From: Anaerolineales bacterium | GTDB lineage: Bacteria > Chloroflexota > Anaerolineae > Anaerolineales > Villigracilaceae | Reading direction: 5' to 3' | DNA: 47,182 nt | Assembly (NCBI GenBank): GCA_030680795.1 | Contig: JAUXUL010000004.1 | Span: 1-47,182, forward strand | In this document: positions 24,673 to 33,636 of the stretch, piece by piece | Layout: each line of letters starts with the position of its first letter | How positions within the stretch are numbered: position 1 is the stretch's first letter | Made by a program: the position numbers and the translations under genes | Notes under the pieces: model-generated | The model's input: only the letters and a program-made list of their open reading frames with translations | The model's database searches: none | Told to the model about the DNA's origin: nothing

Positions 24673-25077
24673 TTACACGCGTCGCTTTTTCGGAGGACGG
24701 CAGCCATTATGCGGTACTGGCGTAATATCTGAAATTGAGCGAACTTTCAAACCCATGGACTGTACGGCACGGATGGCGTTTTCACGACCGGGACCGGGGC
24801 CCTTCACAAAAAGTTCCACTTCCTGCAAGCCTAATTGCTGAGCGGCTTTCAAAGCCTGTTCAGCGGCCAGGCGTGCGGCAAAGGGTGTGCTTTTACGTGA
24901 ACCTTTGAAGCCTGCAGAACCCGCAGAGCCCCAGGAAATTGTGTTGCCTTCAGTGTCGGTAACAGTCACAATGGTATTGTTAAAGGAAGCAAAAATATGG
25001 ACCTGTCCGGAGGACAGGGTACGCTTCCCTTTTTTCGCGCCACTGGCGCGGCGGGTGGAACGAACACTCTGAGCCAT
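24673..25077 (-). CDS. rpsK: Ribosomal protein S11
   Basis: A 134-residue 30S platform protein. [35 protein letters not shown] and the C-terminal [18 protein letters not shown] are the classical S11 signatures. It follows S13 within the alpha operon order rpsM-rpsK-rpsD-rpoA-rplQ. Confidence 0.98.
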   Translation of the reverse strand: MAQSVRSTRRASGAKKGKRTLSSGQVHIFASFNNTIVTVTDTEGNTISWGSAGSAGFKGSRKSTPFAARLAAEQALKAAQQLGLQEVELFVKGPGPGRENAIRAVQSMGLKVRSISDITPVPHNGCRPPKKRRV

Positions 25078-25103
25078 TTTTCTTTTTTACCTTTCGGACA
25101 GGA

Positions 25104-25490
25104 TTATTTCTTGGCGCCCTTACGGCGACCACGACCTGCAACCGTTTTCTTGGTGCCTTTCCTGGTGCGCGCGTTTGTCTTCGTGCGCTGGCCATGAACG
25201 GGCAGGTTGCGACGATGGCGCAAGCCGCGATAAGAGCCGATTTCGATCAAGCGCTTGATGTTCATTTGAACTTCGCGGCGCAGGTCACCTTCGATCTTGA
25301 AATTTTTTGAAATATATTCGCGAATTGTGGATACATCCGCTTCGCTTAAATCTTTGATACGCGTATCAGGGTTGACTTTGGTCTGAGCCAAAATCTTCTG
25401 AACGCGTGTTGGTCCGATACCAAAAAGGTAGGTCAGGCCAACTTCAACCCGCTTATTGCGGGGTAGATCAACACCTTCAATTCTCGCCAT
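25104..25490 (-). CDS. rpsM: Ribosomal protein S13
   Basis: A 128-residue 30S head protein that contacts the 50S subunit and the P-site t[24 protein letters not shown]-like opening, [14 protein letters not shown], and the end [20 protein letters not shown] followed by a very basic tail are typical. It starts 12 bases after the rpmJ stop. Confidence 0.98.
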   Translation of the reverse strand: MARIEGVDLPRNKRVEVGLTYLFGIGPTRVQKILAQTKVNPDTRIKDLSEADVSTIREYISKNFKIEGDLRREVQMNIKRLIEIGSYRGLRHRRNLPVHGQRTKTNARTRKGTKKTVAGRGRRKGAKK

Positions 25491-25501
25491 AGGTCACCAC
25501 A

Positions 25502-25615
25502 CTACCCCTGTCTTTGTTTATGTTTTGGATTTTCGCAAATGATAAAGATTACTCCCTTGCGCCGAACAATTCGGCACTTGGCACAACGCTTGCGAATGGA
25601 GGGCGAAACTTTCAT
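25502..25615 (-). CDS. rpmJ: Ribosomal protein L36
   Basis: A 37-residue protein, [20 protein letters not shown] then [17 protein letters not shown]. Zinc ligands are C11, C14, C27 and H32, the C+ form. The ATG at 25615 has AAGGAGA nine bases upstream. It sits between map and rpsM, where infA usually precedes it; no infA frame is present in the gap. Confidence 0.97.
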   Translation of the reverse strand: MKVSPSIRKRCAKCRIVRRKGVIFIICENPKHKQRQG

Positions 25616-25662
25616 GAAAAATCTCCTTACTTGCAACTGTTCTTATGACAGCCAAAAGTTTG

Positions 25663-25691
25663 ATTATACTGTTTATTTTACAAATCGTCCA
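25663..25691 (-). promoter_or_regulatory. Internal promoter upstream of rpmJ
   Basis: On the minus strand TGGACG (25686-25691) and TATAAT (25663-25668) are 17 bases apart in the AT-rich 100-base gap between map and rpmJ. It would drive the alpha-operon block rpmJ to rplQ independently of the upstream S10/spc genes. Confidence 0.6.
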
Positions 25692-25715
25692 GTTATTATC
25701 GGTTGTCTGTGATGT

Positions 25716-26486
25716 TCACAAGACAGTCAGGATGAGGGGCTCTCCTTCGGTGACGGCAATTGTATGTTCAAAATGCGCCGTCAAAGATCCATCAGCAGAG
25801 ACAACCGTCCAATGGTCCGGCAGGACGCGGGTTTCATGCGTTCCGATGAGCACCATAGGCTCGAGAGCGATGGTTACGTTCGGGCGAAGGGACACGCCAC
25901 TTCCCGCCGACCCGATATTTGGCACCTGCGGACCTTCATGCATTTCCTTCCCGACGCCGTGCCCGGTATATTCACGGGTGACATGGAAGCCGTTGCTTTC
26001 CACATAATTCTGTATCGCCGCCGAAACATCCCCTGTGCGTTTGCCTTTGCGCATATTTTCAATTCCAGCAAATAACGCGCCTTCGGTAACCTGGAGCAGT
26101 TTCGCAGCTTCGGGAGAGATCTCCCCTACTCCGGCAGTGAAAGCGGAGTCGGCAATGAAACCATCAAAGAAGGTGCCACAGTCTATTGAAACAATATCCC
26201 CTTCCTTCAACTTGCGTTTCAGGTGAGGGACTCCATGAACCATCTCGTCATTGATACAGACAGTGATGGATGCAGGAAACGGCGGACGGCCATAACCTTT
26301 GAATGGCGATACACAGCCGCATGACTTCAGCACTTCCTCAGCAGCCGCGTTGAGGTCTGCTGTCGTCACACCTGGTTGTAAACGTTCTCTTACTGCGGCC
26401 AGAGCGGTTGCATTGATGCGCCCTGCTTCCCGCATGATCCTGAGTTGCGCAGGGGTTTTGATATTGATCTGGCGTTCCCGGCTCAT
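25716..26486 (-). CDS. map: Methionine aminopeptidase, type I
   Basis: A 256-residue metalloenzyme that removes the initiator methionine from nascent proteins. The pita-bread fold metal ligands are visible in VSIDCGTFFDGFIADSAFT (two Asp), GHGVGKEMHEGPQVPN (His), ALEPMVLIG (Glu) and FEHTIAVTE (Glu). The start MSRERQINIKTPAQLRIMR is normal for type Ia. It lies between adk and rpmJ, the standard neighbourhood. Confidence 0.97.
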   Translation of the reverse strand: MSRERQINIKTPAQLRIMREAGRINATALAAVRERLQPGVTTADLNAAAEEVLKSCGCVSPFKGYGRPPFPASITVCINDEMVHGVPHLKRKLKEGDIVSIDCGTFFDGFIADSAFTAGVGEISPEAAKLLQVTEGALFAGIENMRKGKRTGDVSAAIQNYVESNGFHVTREYTGHGVGKEMHEGPQVPNIGSAGSGVSLRPNVTIALEPMVLIGTHETRVLPDHWTVVSADGSLTAHFEHTIAVTEGEPLILTVL

Positions 26487-26538
26487 TCAAACCTACTTTT
26501 CAACAGAGCATTTTCGGCTCTGCATACTCACAATTAAT

Positions 26539-27189
26539 TTATTTATTCAAGGCGGAGAGCAGTTCTTTTGTGACCTGCTCCACAGCTTGTGTTCCATCGA
26601 TCTCGAGCAATTTACCGCCTTTACGATAATACTCAACCAGGGGCATGGTCTGTCTGAGATAAACGCGAATTCGTTTTGTGACCGTTTCGACCTTATCATC
26701 TTCGCGCTGATATAGTTCCGAGCCATCCATATCGCAAACACCGGTTTTTTTGGGCGGGCTGAATGTTTGATGATAAATATGTCCTTGCTCGCGACAGGTC
26801 CAGCGTCCGCTTGCACGTTCAACGAGGATTGACTCGGCTGCCGTAATATAAGGAACTACGTCTACTTCGCCGCCAAATTCAGTCAGCATATTCTCAAGTG
26901 CATCTGCCTGTGCAGGGGTGCGGGGAAATCCGTCCAGAATCGCACCAGCTTCACAGTCCGAACGAGCGATGCGGTCACGGATCATACTGATAGTCACATC
27001 GTCCGGCACCAGTTCGCCTTTATCTATGAAGGATTTGGCGAGCCTGCCCAGTTCTGTTTGATTTTTAATGTTCTCACGAAAGAGGTCTCCCGAGGAAACA
27101 TGCGCGAGTTTCGTCGTTTCAGCCAAAATCTTGGCCTGGGTTCCTTTACCAACACCGGGGGGACCGAGCAGGACGATAAAGGCCGCCAT
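26539..27189 (-). CDS. adk: Adenylate kinase
   Basis: A 216-residue long-form enzyme that interconverts ATP, AMP and ADP. The P-loop is GPPGVGKGTQA (9-19), the AMP site includes SSGDLFREN and DGFPRTPAQA. The LID domain has C132, H137, C152 and D155 where the common zinc site is Cys4 or Cys3-Asp, because position 135 is Gln; a Cys-His-Cys-Asp site is likely. It starts nine bases after secY, as in many bacteria. Confidence 0.97.
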   Translation of the reverse strand: MAAFIVLLGPPGVGKGTQAKILAETTKLAHVSSGDLFRENIKNQTELGRLAKSFIDKGELVPDDVTISMIRDRIARSDCEAGAILDGFPRTPAQADALENMLTEFGGEVDVVPYITAAESILVERASGRWTCREQGHIYHQTFSPPKKTGVCDMDGSELYQREDDKVETVTKRIRVYLRQTMPLVEYYRKGGKLLEIDGTQAVEQVTKELLSALNK

Positions 27190-27198
27190 GCTAACTCC

Positions 27199-28578
27199 TT
27201 AGCGGACGAGCAGTGAATCTTGATAGCCATGTAGTTTAAGTTCGGCATCAATGTTTTGGAAGGTATCACGCACCACGCCTACGACGATGAGCAAGCCTGA
27301 TGATGAGACGAGAAATATACCGGTTTGCGAACTTGCGGCCGCAAGGTTGAAAAGTTTCAACAATAAGCCTAGTAAAAATGGCATGATCGCAACAATGCCA
27401 AGGAATACTGCGCCGACCAGGGTAATACGCCTTTGAACCGTGCTCAAATATTTTTGCGTTGGAGCGCCCGTGTGCACACCTGGGACGGTTGCGCCGACTT
27501 TCTTCAGGTTATCACCATAATTTTGCTGATCGAACAACACGGAAGTATAGAAGAAGGTGAAGATAACAACCATGAAGAAGTAAATTGTCCAGTAACCCCA
27601 GTTGCTGGTTCCAGTGGCGCCAAAGAAATTCTGAACCCCGACAAAAAATGAAGCGACACTTGCGTTTTCACTTTGTGTGAAATAACTCGACAGGATGGTT
27701 GGAAATTGTAAAATAGCGCTTGCAAAAATCAACGGGATCATACCGGAGAGATTTACCATCAATGGCAGCGTGCCTTTAACCGGCATGGACATACGATTAC
27801 CCATGCGCCGTCCAGGATACATGACCGGCACGTTGCGGCGTCCCTGTTGAACAAAGACGATAGCGAATACTGTCAGCACAATGATCACAATGGTAAAAAT
27901 AAGCATGAACCAGCGTGTCTCTTGATCCGCAAGAAGTGAGGCCAGGTTTCCTGGCAATTGCGAAACGATACCTGCAAAGATGACCAGGGAAAGCCCTTGT
28001 CCGCGAATTCCATATTCCGAGATCAATTCACCCAGCCAAATGGCAAACATAGTACCGGCAGTCATTGCGATTAGGACCGTCAAAGATGGCAGCCATGATT
28101 GCGCTGAAAAGCCAAAAGGCAGGATGGCCTGTCCGATGGCTTGAATTGACAGGGAGTTGAAAATATTGATCTGACCGATCGCAGAGAGCGCAGCCATCGG
28201 CACCGCAAGATAGTATGTCCATTTTTCCTGCCAACGGCGGCCTTCGCGAGGATCTTCCTTCATTTTCCGCTGCAAGGCAGGGATGATCGGAATTAATAAT
28301 TGTAGAATGATCTGGGCGGTGATGTAGGGATAGACACCCATTGATAACAATGAAAAATTTGAGACCGTACCGCCTGAAAGCAGATCAAGGAAGCCAAGAA
28401 AATTTCCCTGACCTGTTGCTGAACTACGGAATGCCGCCAGAATTTCAAAATTCACTCCGGGAGCAGGCACATTCGCCGCAATTCTGTAAATAGCCAGAAT
28501 CACGAATGTGATAATCAACTTGCGACGAATATCTTCCGACTTCCAGAGGTAACGCCAGCCTGAAAAGGTGTTCTTCAT
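27199..28578 (-). CDS. secY: Protein translocase subunit SecY
   Basis: A 459-residue, ten-helix channel of the Sec translocon in the inner membrane. Signatures include GVYPYITAQIILQLLIP (plug/helix 2 region), the YPGRRMGNRMSMPVKGTLPL loop, and NLKKVGATVPGVHTG before the last helices. It follows rplO by 23 bases and precedes adk, the standard spc-operon end. Confidence 0.97.
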   Translation of the reverse strand: MKNTFSGWRYLWKSEDIRRKLIITFVILAIYRIAANVPAPGVNFEILAAFRSSATGQGNFLGFLDLLSGGTVSNFSLLSMGVYPYITAQIILQLLIPIIPALQRKMKEDPREGRRWQEKWTYYLAVPMAALSAIGQINIFNSLSIQAIGQAILPFGFSAQSWLPSLTVLIAMTAGTMFAIWLGELISEYGIRGQGLSLVIFAGIVSQLPGNLASLLADQETRWFMLIFTIVIIVLTVFAIVFVQQGRRNVPVMYPGRRMGNRMSMPVKGTLPLMVNLSGMIPLIFASAILQFPTILSSYFTQSENASVASFFVGVQNFFGATGTSNWGYWTIYFFMVVIFTFFYTSVLFDQQNYGDNLKKVGATVPGVHTGAPTQKYLSTVQRRITLVGAVFLGIVAIMPFLLGLLLKLFNLAAASSQTGIFLVSSSGLLIVVGVVRDTFQNIDAELKLHGYQDSLLVR

Positions 28579-28601
28579 ACAAAGTATCCTTTAAGTACGG
28601 G

Positions 28602-29057
28602 TTAGGCGATCAATTCAACAGTGCCGCCAGCCTTTTCGATCTTGGCTTTGGCGCCGGCACTGACGCGATGGACACGAATCTTAAGAGCGATGGTCATTTC
28701 ACCGCGGCCAAGAACAACTGTCGGGTTGCGTGAATCGCGCAGGAGACGCGCTTTTTCAAGGGTTTCCGGCGTCACTTCCCCATTAGCTTTATAGGCCTGT
28801 GAAAGTTGATCTAGGTTTACCTCGTTATAGAAAACTTGATTGGGCGGGGTAAAGCCTTCACCGCGGATGAATGGCAGGCGGCGGAAGAAGGGCAAGTTAC
28901 CACCCTGGCGATAGGCGTGACCGCCTTCACCGGAGCGTGAACCCTGACCCTTGGTGCCGCGTCCAGCAGTCTTACCCTGCCCTGCCGAGATACCGCGCCC
29001 CACTCGTTTTTTATTCTTTTTAGACCCAACATTGGGTACGAGATCGTGTAGTTTCAT
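28602..29057 (-). CDS. rplO: Ribosomal protein L15
   Basis: A 151-residue 50S assembly protein. The glycine/arginine-rich start with KKRVGRGISAGQGKTAGRGT, then GQGSRSGEGGHAYRQGGNLP and the C-terminal AGAKAKIEKAGGTVELI are typical. It follows rpmD by 10 bases. Confidence 0.97.
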   Translation of the reverse strand: MKLHDLVPNVGSKKNKKRVGRGISAGQGKTAGRGTKGQGSRSGEGGHAYRQGGNLPFFRRLPFIRGEGFTPPNQVFYNEVNLDQLSQAYKANGEVTPETLEKARLLRDSRNPTVVLGRGEMTIALKIRVHRVSAGAKAKIEKAGGTVELIA

Positions 29058-29067
29058 ATCTATTAAC

Positions 29068-29265
29068 CTACTCTTCGATCTTGAGCAAATGGATGATCTT
29101 GTTCAACATACCGCGCAAAGCGGGTGTATCCTTGTGCTCAACAGTTTGATGTAAACGGCGCAGACCCAGCGCCTTGACGGTGGCTTTTTGATCCTTGGGA
29201 AAACCAATGGAACTCTTAACCCAAGTCACGCGCAGGGTTTTGCCAGAAATTTCTTTCTTAGGCAT
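29068..29265 (-). CDS. rpmD: Ribosomal protein L30
   Basis: A 65-residue 50S protein. [20 protein letters not shown] and [20 protein letters not shown] are the family signature. Its start overlaps the end of rpsE by eight bases, with GGAGG inside rpsE, so translation is coupled. Confidence 0.96.
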   Translation of the reverse strand: MPKKEISGKTLRVTWVKSSIGFPKDQKATVKALGLRRLHQTVEHKDTPALRGMLNKIIHLLKIEE

Positions 29266-29809
29266 GTTGCTTCCTCCGCTCCCAGAACGGCATTAGGTCT
29301 TCGACACGTTTGCCGCGACGGGCTGCTTCAACAGCAGGTGAGCGCAGGCCATCCAAAGCATCAAAGGTAGCCATAACTACGTTCAGAACATTCGCACTTC
29401 CCATGGACTTGGTGAGGATATCACGCACGCCAGCCAATTCCAATACAGCGCGTACGCCGCCTGCCGCAATAACGCCGGTACCTGCTGAAGCGGGCTTGAG
29501 GAATACTCGTGCCCCTGCCACTTTACCCAATGATTCATGAGGGATAGTGGTGCCAGAGACGTTTACTACACGCAAGTCCTTGCGGGCGCGCTCAGAAGCC
29601 TTTCGCATCGCATCTGGAACTGCATTGGCCTTGCCAACGCCCATGCCAATGTTGCCTTTCTTATCGCCGACAACAACGGTCACGCGGAAGCGAAAGCGGC
29701 GACCACCCTTGACAACTTTCGCAACGCGGGCGATTTCAATCACGCGTTCTTCAAAAGCGTCCTGCGGTTCAAATTGTTGCTGCTTTTCGGTAAATTTCTT
29801 TTCTGCCAT
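29258..29809 (-). CDS. rpsE: Ribosomal protein S5
   Basis: A 183-residue 30S protein involved in decoding accuracy. The double-stranded-RNA-binding-like domain shows [20 protein letters not shown] and [20 protein letters not shown], then the ribosomal-fold domain with [20 protein letters not shown] perfect palindrome lies in the 45-base gap before it. Confidence 0.98.
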   Translation of the reverse strand: MAEKKFTEKQQQFEPQDAFEERVIEIARVAKVVKGGRRFRFRVTVVVGDKKGNIGMGVGKANAVPDAMRKASERARKDLRVVNVSGTTIPHESLGKVAGARVFLKPASAGTGVIAAGGVRAVLELAGVRDILTKSMGSANVLNVVMATFDALDGLRSPAVEAARRGKRVEDLMPFWERRKQHA

Positions 29810-29823
29810 ATTTTCTCCAAACG

Positions 29824-29849
29824 GTAATGCCGAATTAATTCGGCATTAC
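29824..29849. repeat. Perfect 26-base palindrome between rplR and rpsE
   Basis: Positions 29824-29849 equal their own reverse complement over all 26 bases (half-site GTAATGCCGAATT). There is no loop and no T-run. It interrupts an otherwise tightly packed ribosomal operon and shares GAATT-rich composition with the repeats at 1-21 and 20810-20848. Confidence 0.85.
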
Positions 29850-29854
29850 GTTTC

Positions 29855-30220
29855 TTAGAATTGCAGGCCGCCTTCACGCGCGCCGTCAGCCAAAGCCTTG
29901 ACGCGCCCGACATAACGAAAGCCACCACGGTCAAACACGACGGAAGAAATTCCCCTGGACTTGGCGCGTTCAGCAACTGCCTTTCCAATGACTTTCGCCT
30001 GTTCTGTTTTCTTCAAACCCTTCATCCTCTCACGCAGTTCTTTATCATTTGTGGAGGCCGAGATCAGAGTGTTGCCTTGAACATCGTCAATGACCTGGGC
30101 ATAAATGCCGGTGAGACTCTTGAATACGTTCAAGCGGGGACGACTCGGTGTGCCGGATACATGCTTGCGAACGCGTATATGACGGCGCTCACGAGCGAGA
30201 GATCGACTCTTTTTAGCCAT
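29855..30220 (-). CDS. rplR: Ribosomal protein L18
   Basis: A 121-residue 50S protein that binds 5S r[40 protein letters not shown] and [20 protein letters not shown] with the ending GAREGGLQF are standard L18. It starts three bases after the rplF stop. Confidence 0.98.
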   Translation of the reverse strand: MAKKSRSLARERRHIRVRKHVSGTPSRPRLNVFKSLTGIYAQVIDDVQGNTLISASTNDKELRERMKGLKKTEQAKVIGKAVAERAKSRGISSVVFDRGGFRYVGRVKALADGAREGGLQF

Positions 30221-30223
30221 GGA

Positions 30224-30778
30224 TTACTTGGCTCCTTTTCCGGCCTTGCCAGCTTTGCGGCGAACACGCTCGCCAAGATAGCGCAACCCTTTACCGTGAT
30301 ACGGTTCCGGTGGGCGTACTTTGCGGATATTCGCGGCCACTTGGCCGACCAGTTCCTTATCGAAGCCCAGCACCTTGATCTGGCGGGTCTTCGGATCTGT
30401 TTCAAATGTCACACCCGCCGGGGGTTCCATCTTAACCGGATGTGAATAACCAACATACAGGGCAAGGTTCTTCCCTTCCATTTCAGCGCGGTATCCCACC
30501 CCTTCCACTTCGAGGATCACTTCAAATCCCTTATTAACGCCATGAATCATATTCGCGAGCACGGCGCGTGTTGTGCCATGCAGGGCGCGTTCCGCGGGGT
30601 TTTCCGAATTGCGGGTAATGTTCAATTGATTACGCTCCGCGTCCATCTTGATCCCGATCAAGCGGGAGAATGATCTTATTAGTTCACCCTTCGGGCCCTT
30701 CACGCGGACGTCAAAACCGTTTACGTCCACCTGCACGCCACTGGGAATATCTACTGGCAATCGGCCAATTCTAGACAC
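30224..30778 (-). CDS. rplF: Ribosomal protein L6
   Basis: A 184-residue 50S protein near the factor-binding site. It begins with GTG at 30778 (read as MSRIGRLPVDIPSGVQVDV), with GGAGG six bases upstream; this replaces a longer frame start at 30814 that would overlap rpsH. The C-terminal RPPEPYHGKGLRYLGERVRRK is the L6 signature. Confidence 0.97.
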   Translation of the reverse strand: MSRIGRLPVDIPSGVQVDVNGFDVRVKGPKGELIRSFSRLIGIKMDAERNQLNITRNSENPAERALHGTTRAVLANMIHGVNKGFEVILEVEGVGYRAEMEGKNLALYVGYSHPVKMEPPAGVTFETDPKTRQIKVLGFDKELVGQVAANIRKVRPPEPYHGKGLRYLGERVRRKAGKAGKGAK

Positions 30779-30788
30779 AGTAAACCTC

Positions 30789-31202
30789 CTACCAGACCTT
30801 GCAAATGATTTCACCGCCCACGCCCAACTGTCGAGCGCGTACGCCGGTCATAACACCCTTGGGAGTCGAGAGAATGGCAACGCCAATTCCCGATAATACC
30901 CAAGGGATGTCCGTCTTCTTGGTGTAGATGCGGCGGCCTGGTTTGCTGACACGTTCCAAACCAGAGAGCACTGCGCGTCGTTGGCGGCGGTCGCCAACAT
31001 ACTTAATCTTTACACGCAGGACCTTTTGTCCTTCGTGTTCACCATCAACCACCTCAAATCCTTCGACAAAGCCTTCATCTTTTAAGATCTTGGCGATCTC
31101 TACTTTAATTTTTGAGTTGGGCATTGCAACCTGAGCATGGCCTGCTAGCACAGCATTGCGAATGCGAGTCAACATATCAGCGATCGGATCAGTAAATGAC
31201 AT
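30789..31202 (-). CDS. rpsH: Ribosomal protein S8
   Basis: A 137-residue 30S assembly protein. DPIADMLTRIRNAVLAGHA at the start and VLSGIGVAILSTPKGVMTGV with GGEIICKVW at the end are diagnostic. In other bacteria S8 represses the spc operon by binding its mRNA near rplE; this is known biology, not seen here. Confidence 0.98.
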   Translation of the reverse strand: MSFTDPIADMLTRIRNAVLAGHAQVAMPNSKIKVEIAKILKDEGFVEGFEVVDGEHEGQKVLRVKIKYVGDRRQRRAVLSGLERVSKPGRRIYTKKTDIPWVLSGIGVAILSTPKGVMTGVRARQLGVGGEIICKVW

Positions 31203-31221
31203 GATCTACCTCCACCTGGGG

Positions 31222-31404
31222 CTACCAGGACGCCTTTTGGACGCCAGGAATTTTGCCCGTCAACGCTAATTCACGGAAGCAAATACGGCACAGGCCGAAG
31301 CGGCGGATAAACCCGCGCGGGCGTCCACAACGCTGACAGCGATTCCGAACCTGCACAGCATACTTGCGGCGCAGCTCACGATATTGCATACATTTCTTTG
31401 CCAT
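31222..31404 (-). CDS. rpsN: Ribosomal protein S14, zinc type
   Basis: A 60-residue short S14. Zinc ligands are the two CxxC pairs, C23-x2-C26 ([10 protein letters not shown]) and C39-x2-C42 ([10 protein letters not shown]). The short zinc form is typical of Gram-positives, Chloroflexota and others. It lies between rplE and rpsH. Confidence 0.98.
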   Translation of the reverse strand: MAKKCMQYRELRRKYAVQVRNRCQRCGRPRGFIRRFGLCRICFRELALTGKIPGVQKASW

Positions 31405-31407
31405 AGG

Positions 31408-31959
31408 TTAAGCTTCCTTCTTGCTACTGAACGGCATTCCGAGCAATTGCAACAGTGCGCGCGCCTCATCATCATTTTTGGCAGAGGTCACGATGGTGAC
31501 TTCCATACCGCGCAATTTATCGATTTTGTCATACTCGATTTCAGGAAAAACTAACTGATCCTTAAGACCGAGAGTGTAATTTCCACGCCCATCAAAGGCA
31601 TTCGCTGAAACGCCTCTGAAATCGCGCACACGCGGCAGGGCAATGTTCAACAGCCGGTCCAGAAAAGCCCACATACGCGCACCGCGCAGGGTTACCTTGG
31701 CGCCAATCAAACGACCTTCGCGTAACTTAAAGTTCGCAATACTTTTGCGGGCTTTTGTCTGCACCGGTTTTTGGGTGGTGATCTGCATCAAATCTGCCGT
31801 AGCGGCATCGAGAACTTTGGGGTTGTCCATCGCTTCTCCCAGCCCAATGTTCACCACAACTTTTTCGACACGCGGCACCTGCATCACGTTCTTCAATCCG
31901 AACGATTTGAACAGGGCTGGGGCTACTTCTTTGTTATAGAGTTCTTGCATTCTGTTCAT
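31408..31959 (-). CDS. rplE: Ribosomal protein L5
   Basis: A 183-residue 5S rRNA-binding protein of the 50S central protuberance. [20 protein letters not shown] then [16 protein letters not shown] and [20 protein letters not shown] are typical. ATG 31959 has GGAG at good spacing; a GTG at 31974 is less likely. Confidence 0.97.
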   Translation of the reverse strand: MNRMQELYNKEVAPALFKSFGLKNVMQVPRVEKVVVNIGLGEAMDNPKVLDAATADLMQITTQKPVQTKARKSIANFKLREGRLIGAKVTLRGARMWAFLDRLLNIALPRVRDFRGVSANAFDGRGNYTLGLKDQLVFPEIEYDKIDKLRGMEVTIVTSAKNDDEARALLQLLGMPFSSKKEA

Positions 31960-31977
31960 CTTTATTCGCTCCACGGC

Positions 31978-32310
31978 CTAGTCAATCGCGGCCTCACAGT
32001 TCTTGCAAACGCGATGAGCGCCATCGTCATCCCGTTGAACGCCAACACGAGTAGGTTCACTGCATTTGGGGCACACAAGCATCACGTTCGAGATGTCGAT
32101 TGGCCCTTCAAGCTTGATGCGGCCAGGGTCCATTTTGCGTCCTGCCTGCGTCTGCACCTGTTTCTGATGTTTGGTGCGAATATTCACACCTTGCACGACC
32201 ACGCGGCGGTCATCCAGTAACACATTGATGACCTCGCCTCGCTTGCCTTTATCTTCGAGGCGGCCGCTGATCACTTCCACTGTATCGCCTATTCGAATCT
32301 TAACTTTCAT
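31978..32310 (-). CDS. rplX: Ribosomal protein L24, zinc-ribbon form
   Basis: A 110-residue assembly initiator of the 50S subunit. The KOW motif is in VKIRIGDTVEVISGRLEDKG. The C-terminal half carries a zinc ribbon with C80, C83, C102 and C105 (CPKC and CKNC), which some lineages have lost. It follows rplN by nine bases. Confidence 0.97.
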   Translation of the reverse strand: MKVKIRIGDTVEVISGRLEDKGKRGEVINVLLDDRRVVVQGVNIRTKHQKQVQTQAGRKMDPGRIKLEGPIDISNVMLVCPKCSEPTRVGVQRDDDGAHRVCKNCEAAID

Positions 32311-32319
32311 TCTTTGCTC

Positions 32320-32691
32320 CTACAGCACTTCCGGGGCAAGCGATACGATCTTCATATAGCCCATGTCGCGTAGTTCACGCGCCACAGGCCCAAAGATACG
32401 AGTACCCCTCGGGTTTTCGCCATCAGCATCCAGAATGACCGCGGCGTTATCATCAAAGCGAATATACGAACCATCCTCACGACGCCATTCCTTCGTGCAA
32501 CGCACAATGACGGCTTTCACAACTTCGCTTTTCTTCACAGAACCTTGCGGCGCAGCTGCTTTTACAGTTGCAACCACAATGTCGCCAATTGATCCATATT
32601 TGCGGCGGGAACCGCCCAATACCTGAATAACAAGTATTTCACGTGCCCCGGTATTATCGGCAACTTTTAATCGAGATTCCTGCTGAATCAT
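32320..32691 (-). CDS. rplN: Ribosomal protein L14
   Basis: A 123-residue 50S interface protein. [20 protein letters not shown] and the C-terminal [20 protein letters not shown] with LAPEVL are the universal L14 signatures. It starts three bases after rpsQ. Confidence 0.99.
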   Translation of the reverse strand: MIQQESRLKVADNTGAREILVIQVLGGSRRKYGSIGDIVVATVKAAAPQGSVKKSEVVKAVIVRCTKEWRREDGSYIRFDDNAAVILDADGENPRGTRIFGPVARELRDMGYMKIVSLAPEVL

Positions 32692-32694
32692 GGC

Positions 32695-32967
32695 TTATTC
32701 TCCTACACCCTGATCTGCAGTCCGTGTCTCACGCTTGATAATGGACTCAACAGCCCAGCGCTTATCACGGGACAGCGGGCGGGATTCTACGATCTGAACC
32801 TGGTCACCCATCTGACAGCCAACTTCATCGTGGGCCTTCACCCGCATGCTCGAATGCACCACCTTTTTATAAAGCGGATGCCGGAACTTGCGTATGATCT
32901 CCACTACGACCGTTTTGGTCATTTTATTACTGGTGACAATACCAGTCATACGACGACGATTATTCAT
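32695..32967 (-). CDS. rpsQ: Ribosomal protein S17
   Basis: A 90-residue OB-fold 30S protein. RRMTGIVTSNKMTKTVVVEI and GDQVQIVESRPLSRDKRWAV are typical. Its first base overlaps the last base of the rpmC stop, so translation is coupled. Confidence 0.98.
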   Translation of the reverse strand: MNNRRRMTGIVTSNKMTKTVVVEIIRKFRHPLYKKVVHSSMRVKAHDEVGCQMGDQVQIVESRPLSRDKRWAVESIIKRETRTADQGVGE

Positions 32968-33182
32968 TAAACACCTTCCACTACGGCACGCTCGGTTTCG
33001 CGCAGGATTGTTACCATACGAGCGATATTACGGCGTAGAACTTTCAAATGGCTGGAGTCAGTCAACTGACCAGTGACCTGCTGAAAACGCAGCTTCATCA
33101 TCTCATCACGCGCATCCACGATCTTAGTGCGAATCTCTTCCACCGATAATTTGCGAATCTCTTCCACTTGCATGGCCTTCAT
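32967..33182 (-). CDS. rpmC: Ribosomal protein L29
   Basis: A 71-residue helical 50S protein near the exit tunnel. EIRKLSVEEIRTKIVDARDE and MKLRFQQVTGQLTDSSHLKV are the family pattern. ATG 33182 has GGAG seven bases upstream; it lies two bases after rplP. Confidence 0.97.
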   Translation of the reverse strand: MKAMQVEEIRKLSVEEIRTKIVDARDEMMKLRFQQVTGQLTDSSHLKVLRRNIARMVTILRETERAVVEGV

Positions 33183-33184
33183 AA

Positions 33185-33604
33185 TTATTCTCCTCCTGGA
33201 TGGCGACCCACAACTTTGGTCTTGATGGAGAATTTATACTGGGCACTCTTCAATGCGGCCATCGCAATATCCGCAGACAAACCACTCACCTCAAACATAA
33301 TACGGCCAGGTTTGACAACAGCAACGTAATACTCCACATTACCTTTACCGGAACCCATACGGGTCTCTGGTGGTTTGTGGGTGAACGGCTTGGCCGGGAA
33401 AATACGTATCCAGATCTTACCGCGACGCTTCATCCCACGAACGATGGTGCGACGAGCCGCTTCAATTTGGCGGGCTGTCACCCAACCCGGTTCCAACGCC
33501 TGCAGACCGAATTCGCCGAAGGAAACTTCCGCACCGCGGAGAGCTTTACCCTTCATGCGACCACGCATCTGCTTGCGCCACTTTACACGTTTCGGCATCA
33601 ACAT
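33185..33604 (-). CDS. rplP: Ribosomal protein L16
   Basis: A 139-residue 50S protein beside the A site. [20 protein letters not shown] and [20 protein letters not shown] with [18 protein letters not shown] are diagnostic. ATG 33604 is kept because GAGG is eight bases upstream and MLMPKR is the common L16 start. Confidence 0.98.
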   Translation of the reverse strand: MLMPKRVKWRKQMRGRMKGKALRGAEVSFGEFGLQALEPGWVTARQIEAARRTIVRGMKRRGKIWIRIFPAKPFTHKPPETRMGSGKGNVEYYVAVVKPGRIMFEVSGLSADIAMAALKSAQYKFSIKTKVVGRHPGGE

Positions 33605-33636
33605 ATCAAATACCTCATCTCAAAGCGACGTCGCGA

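Noticed and set aside
26504-26522. CAGAGC/GCTCTG hairpin between adk and map
   Set aside because: Only six base pairs and no T-run; adk and map are normally co-transcribed, so a terminator is unlikely.
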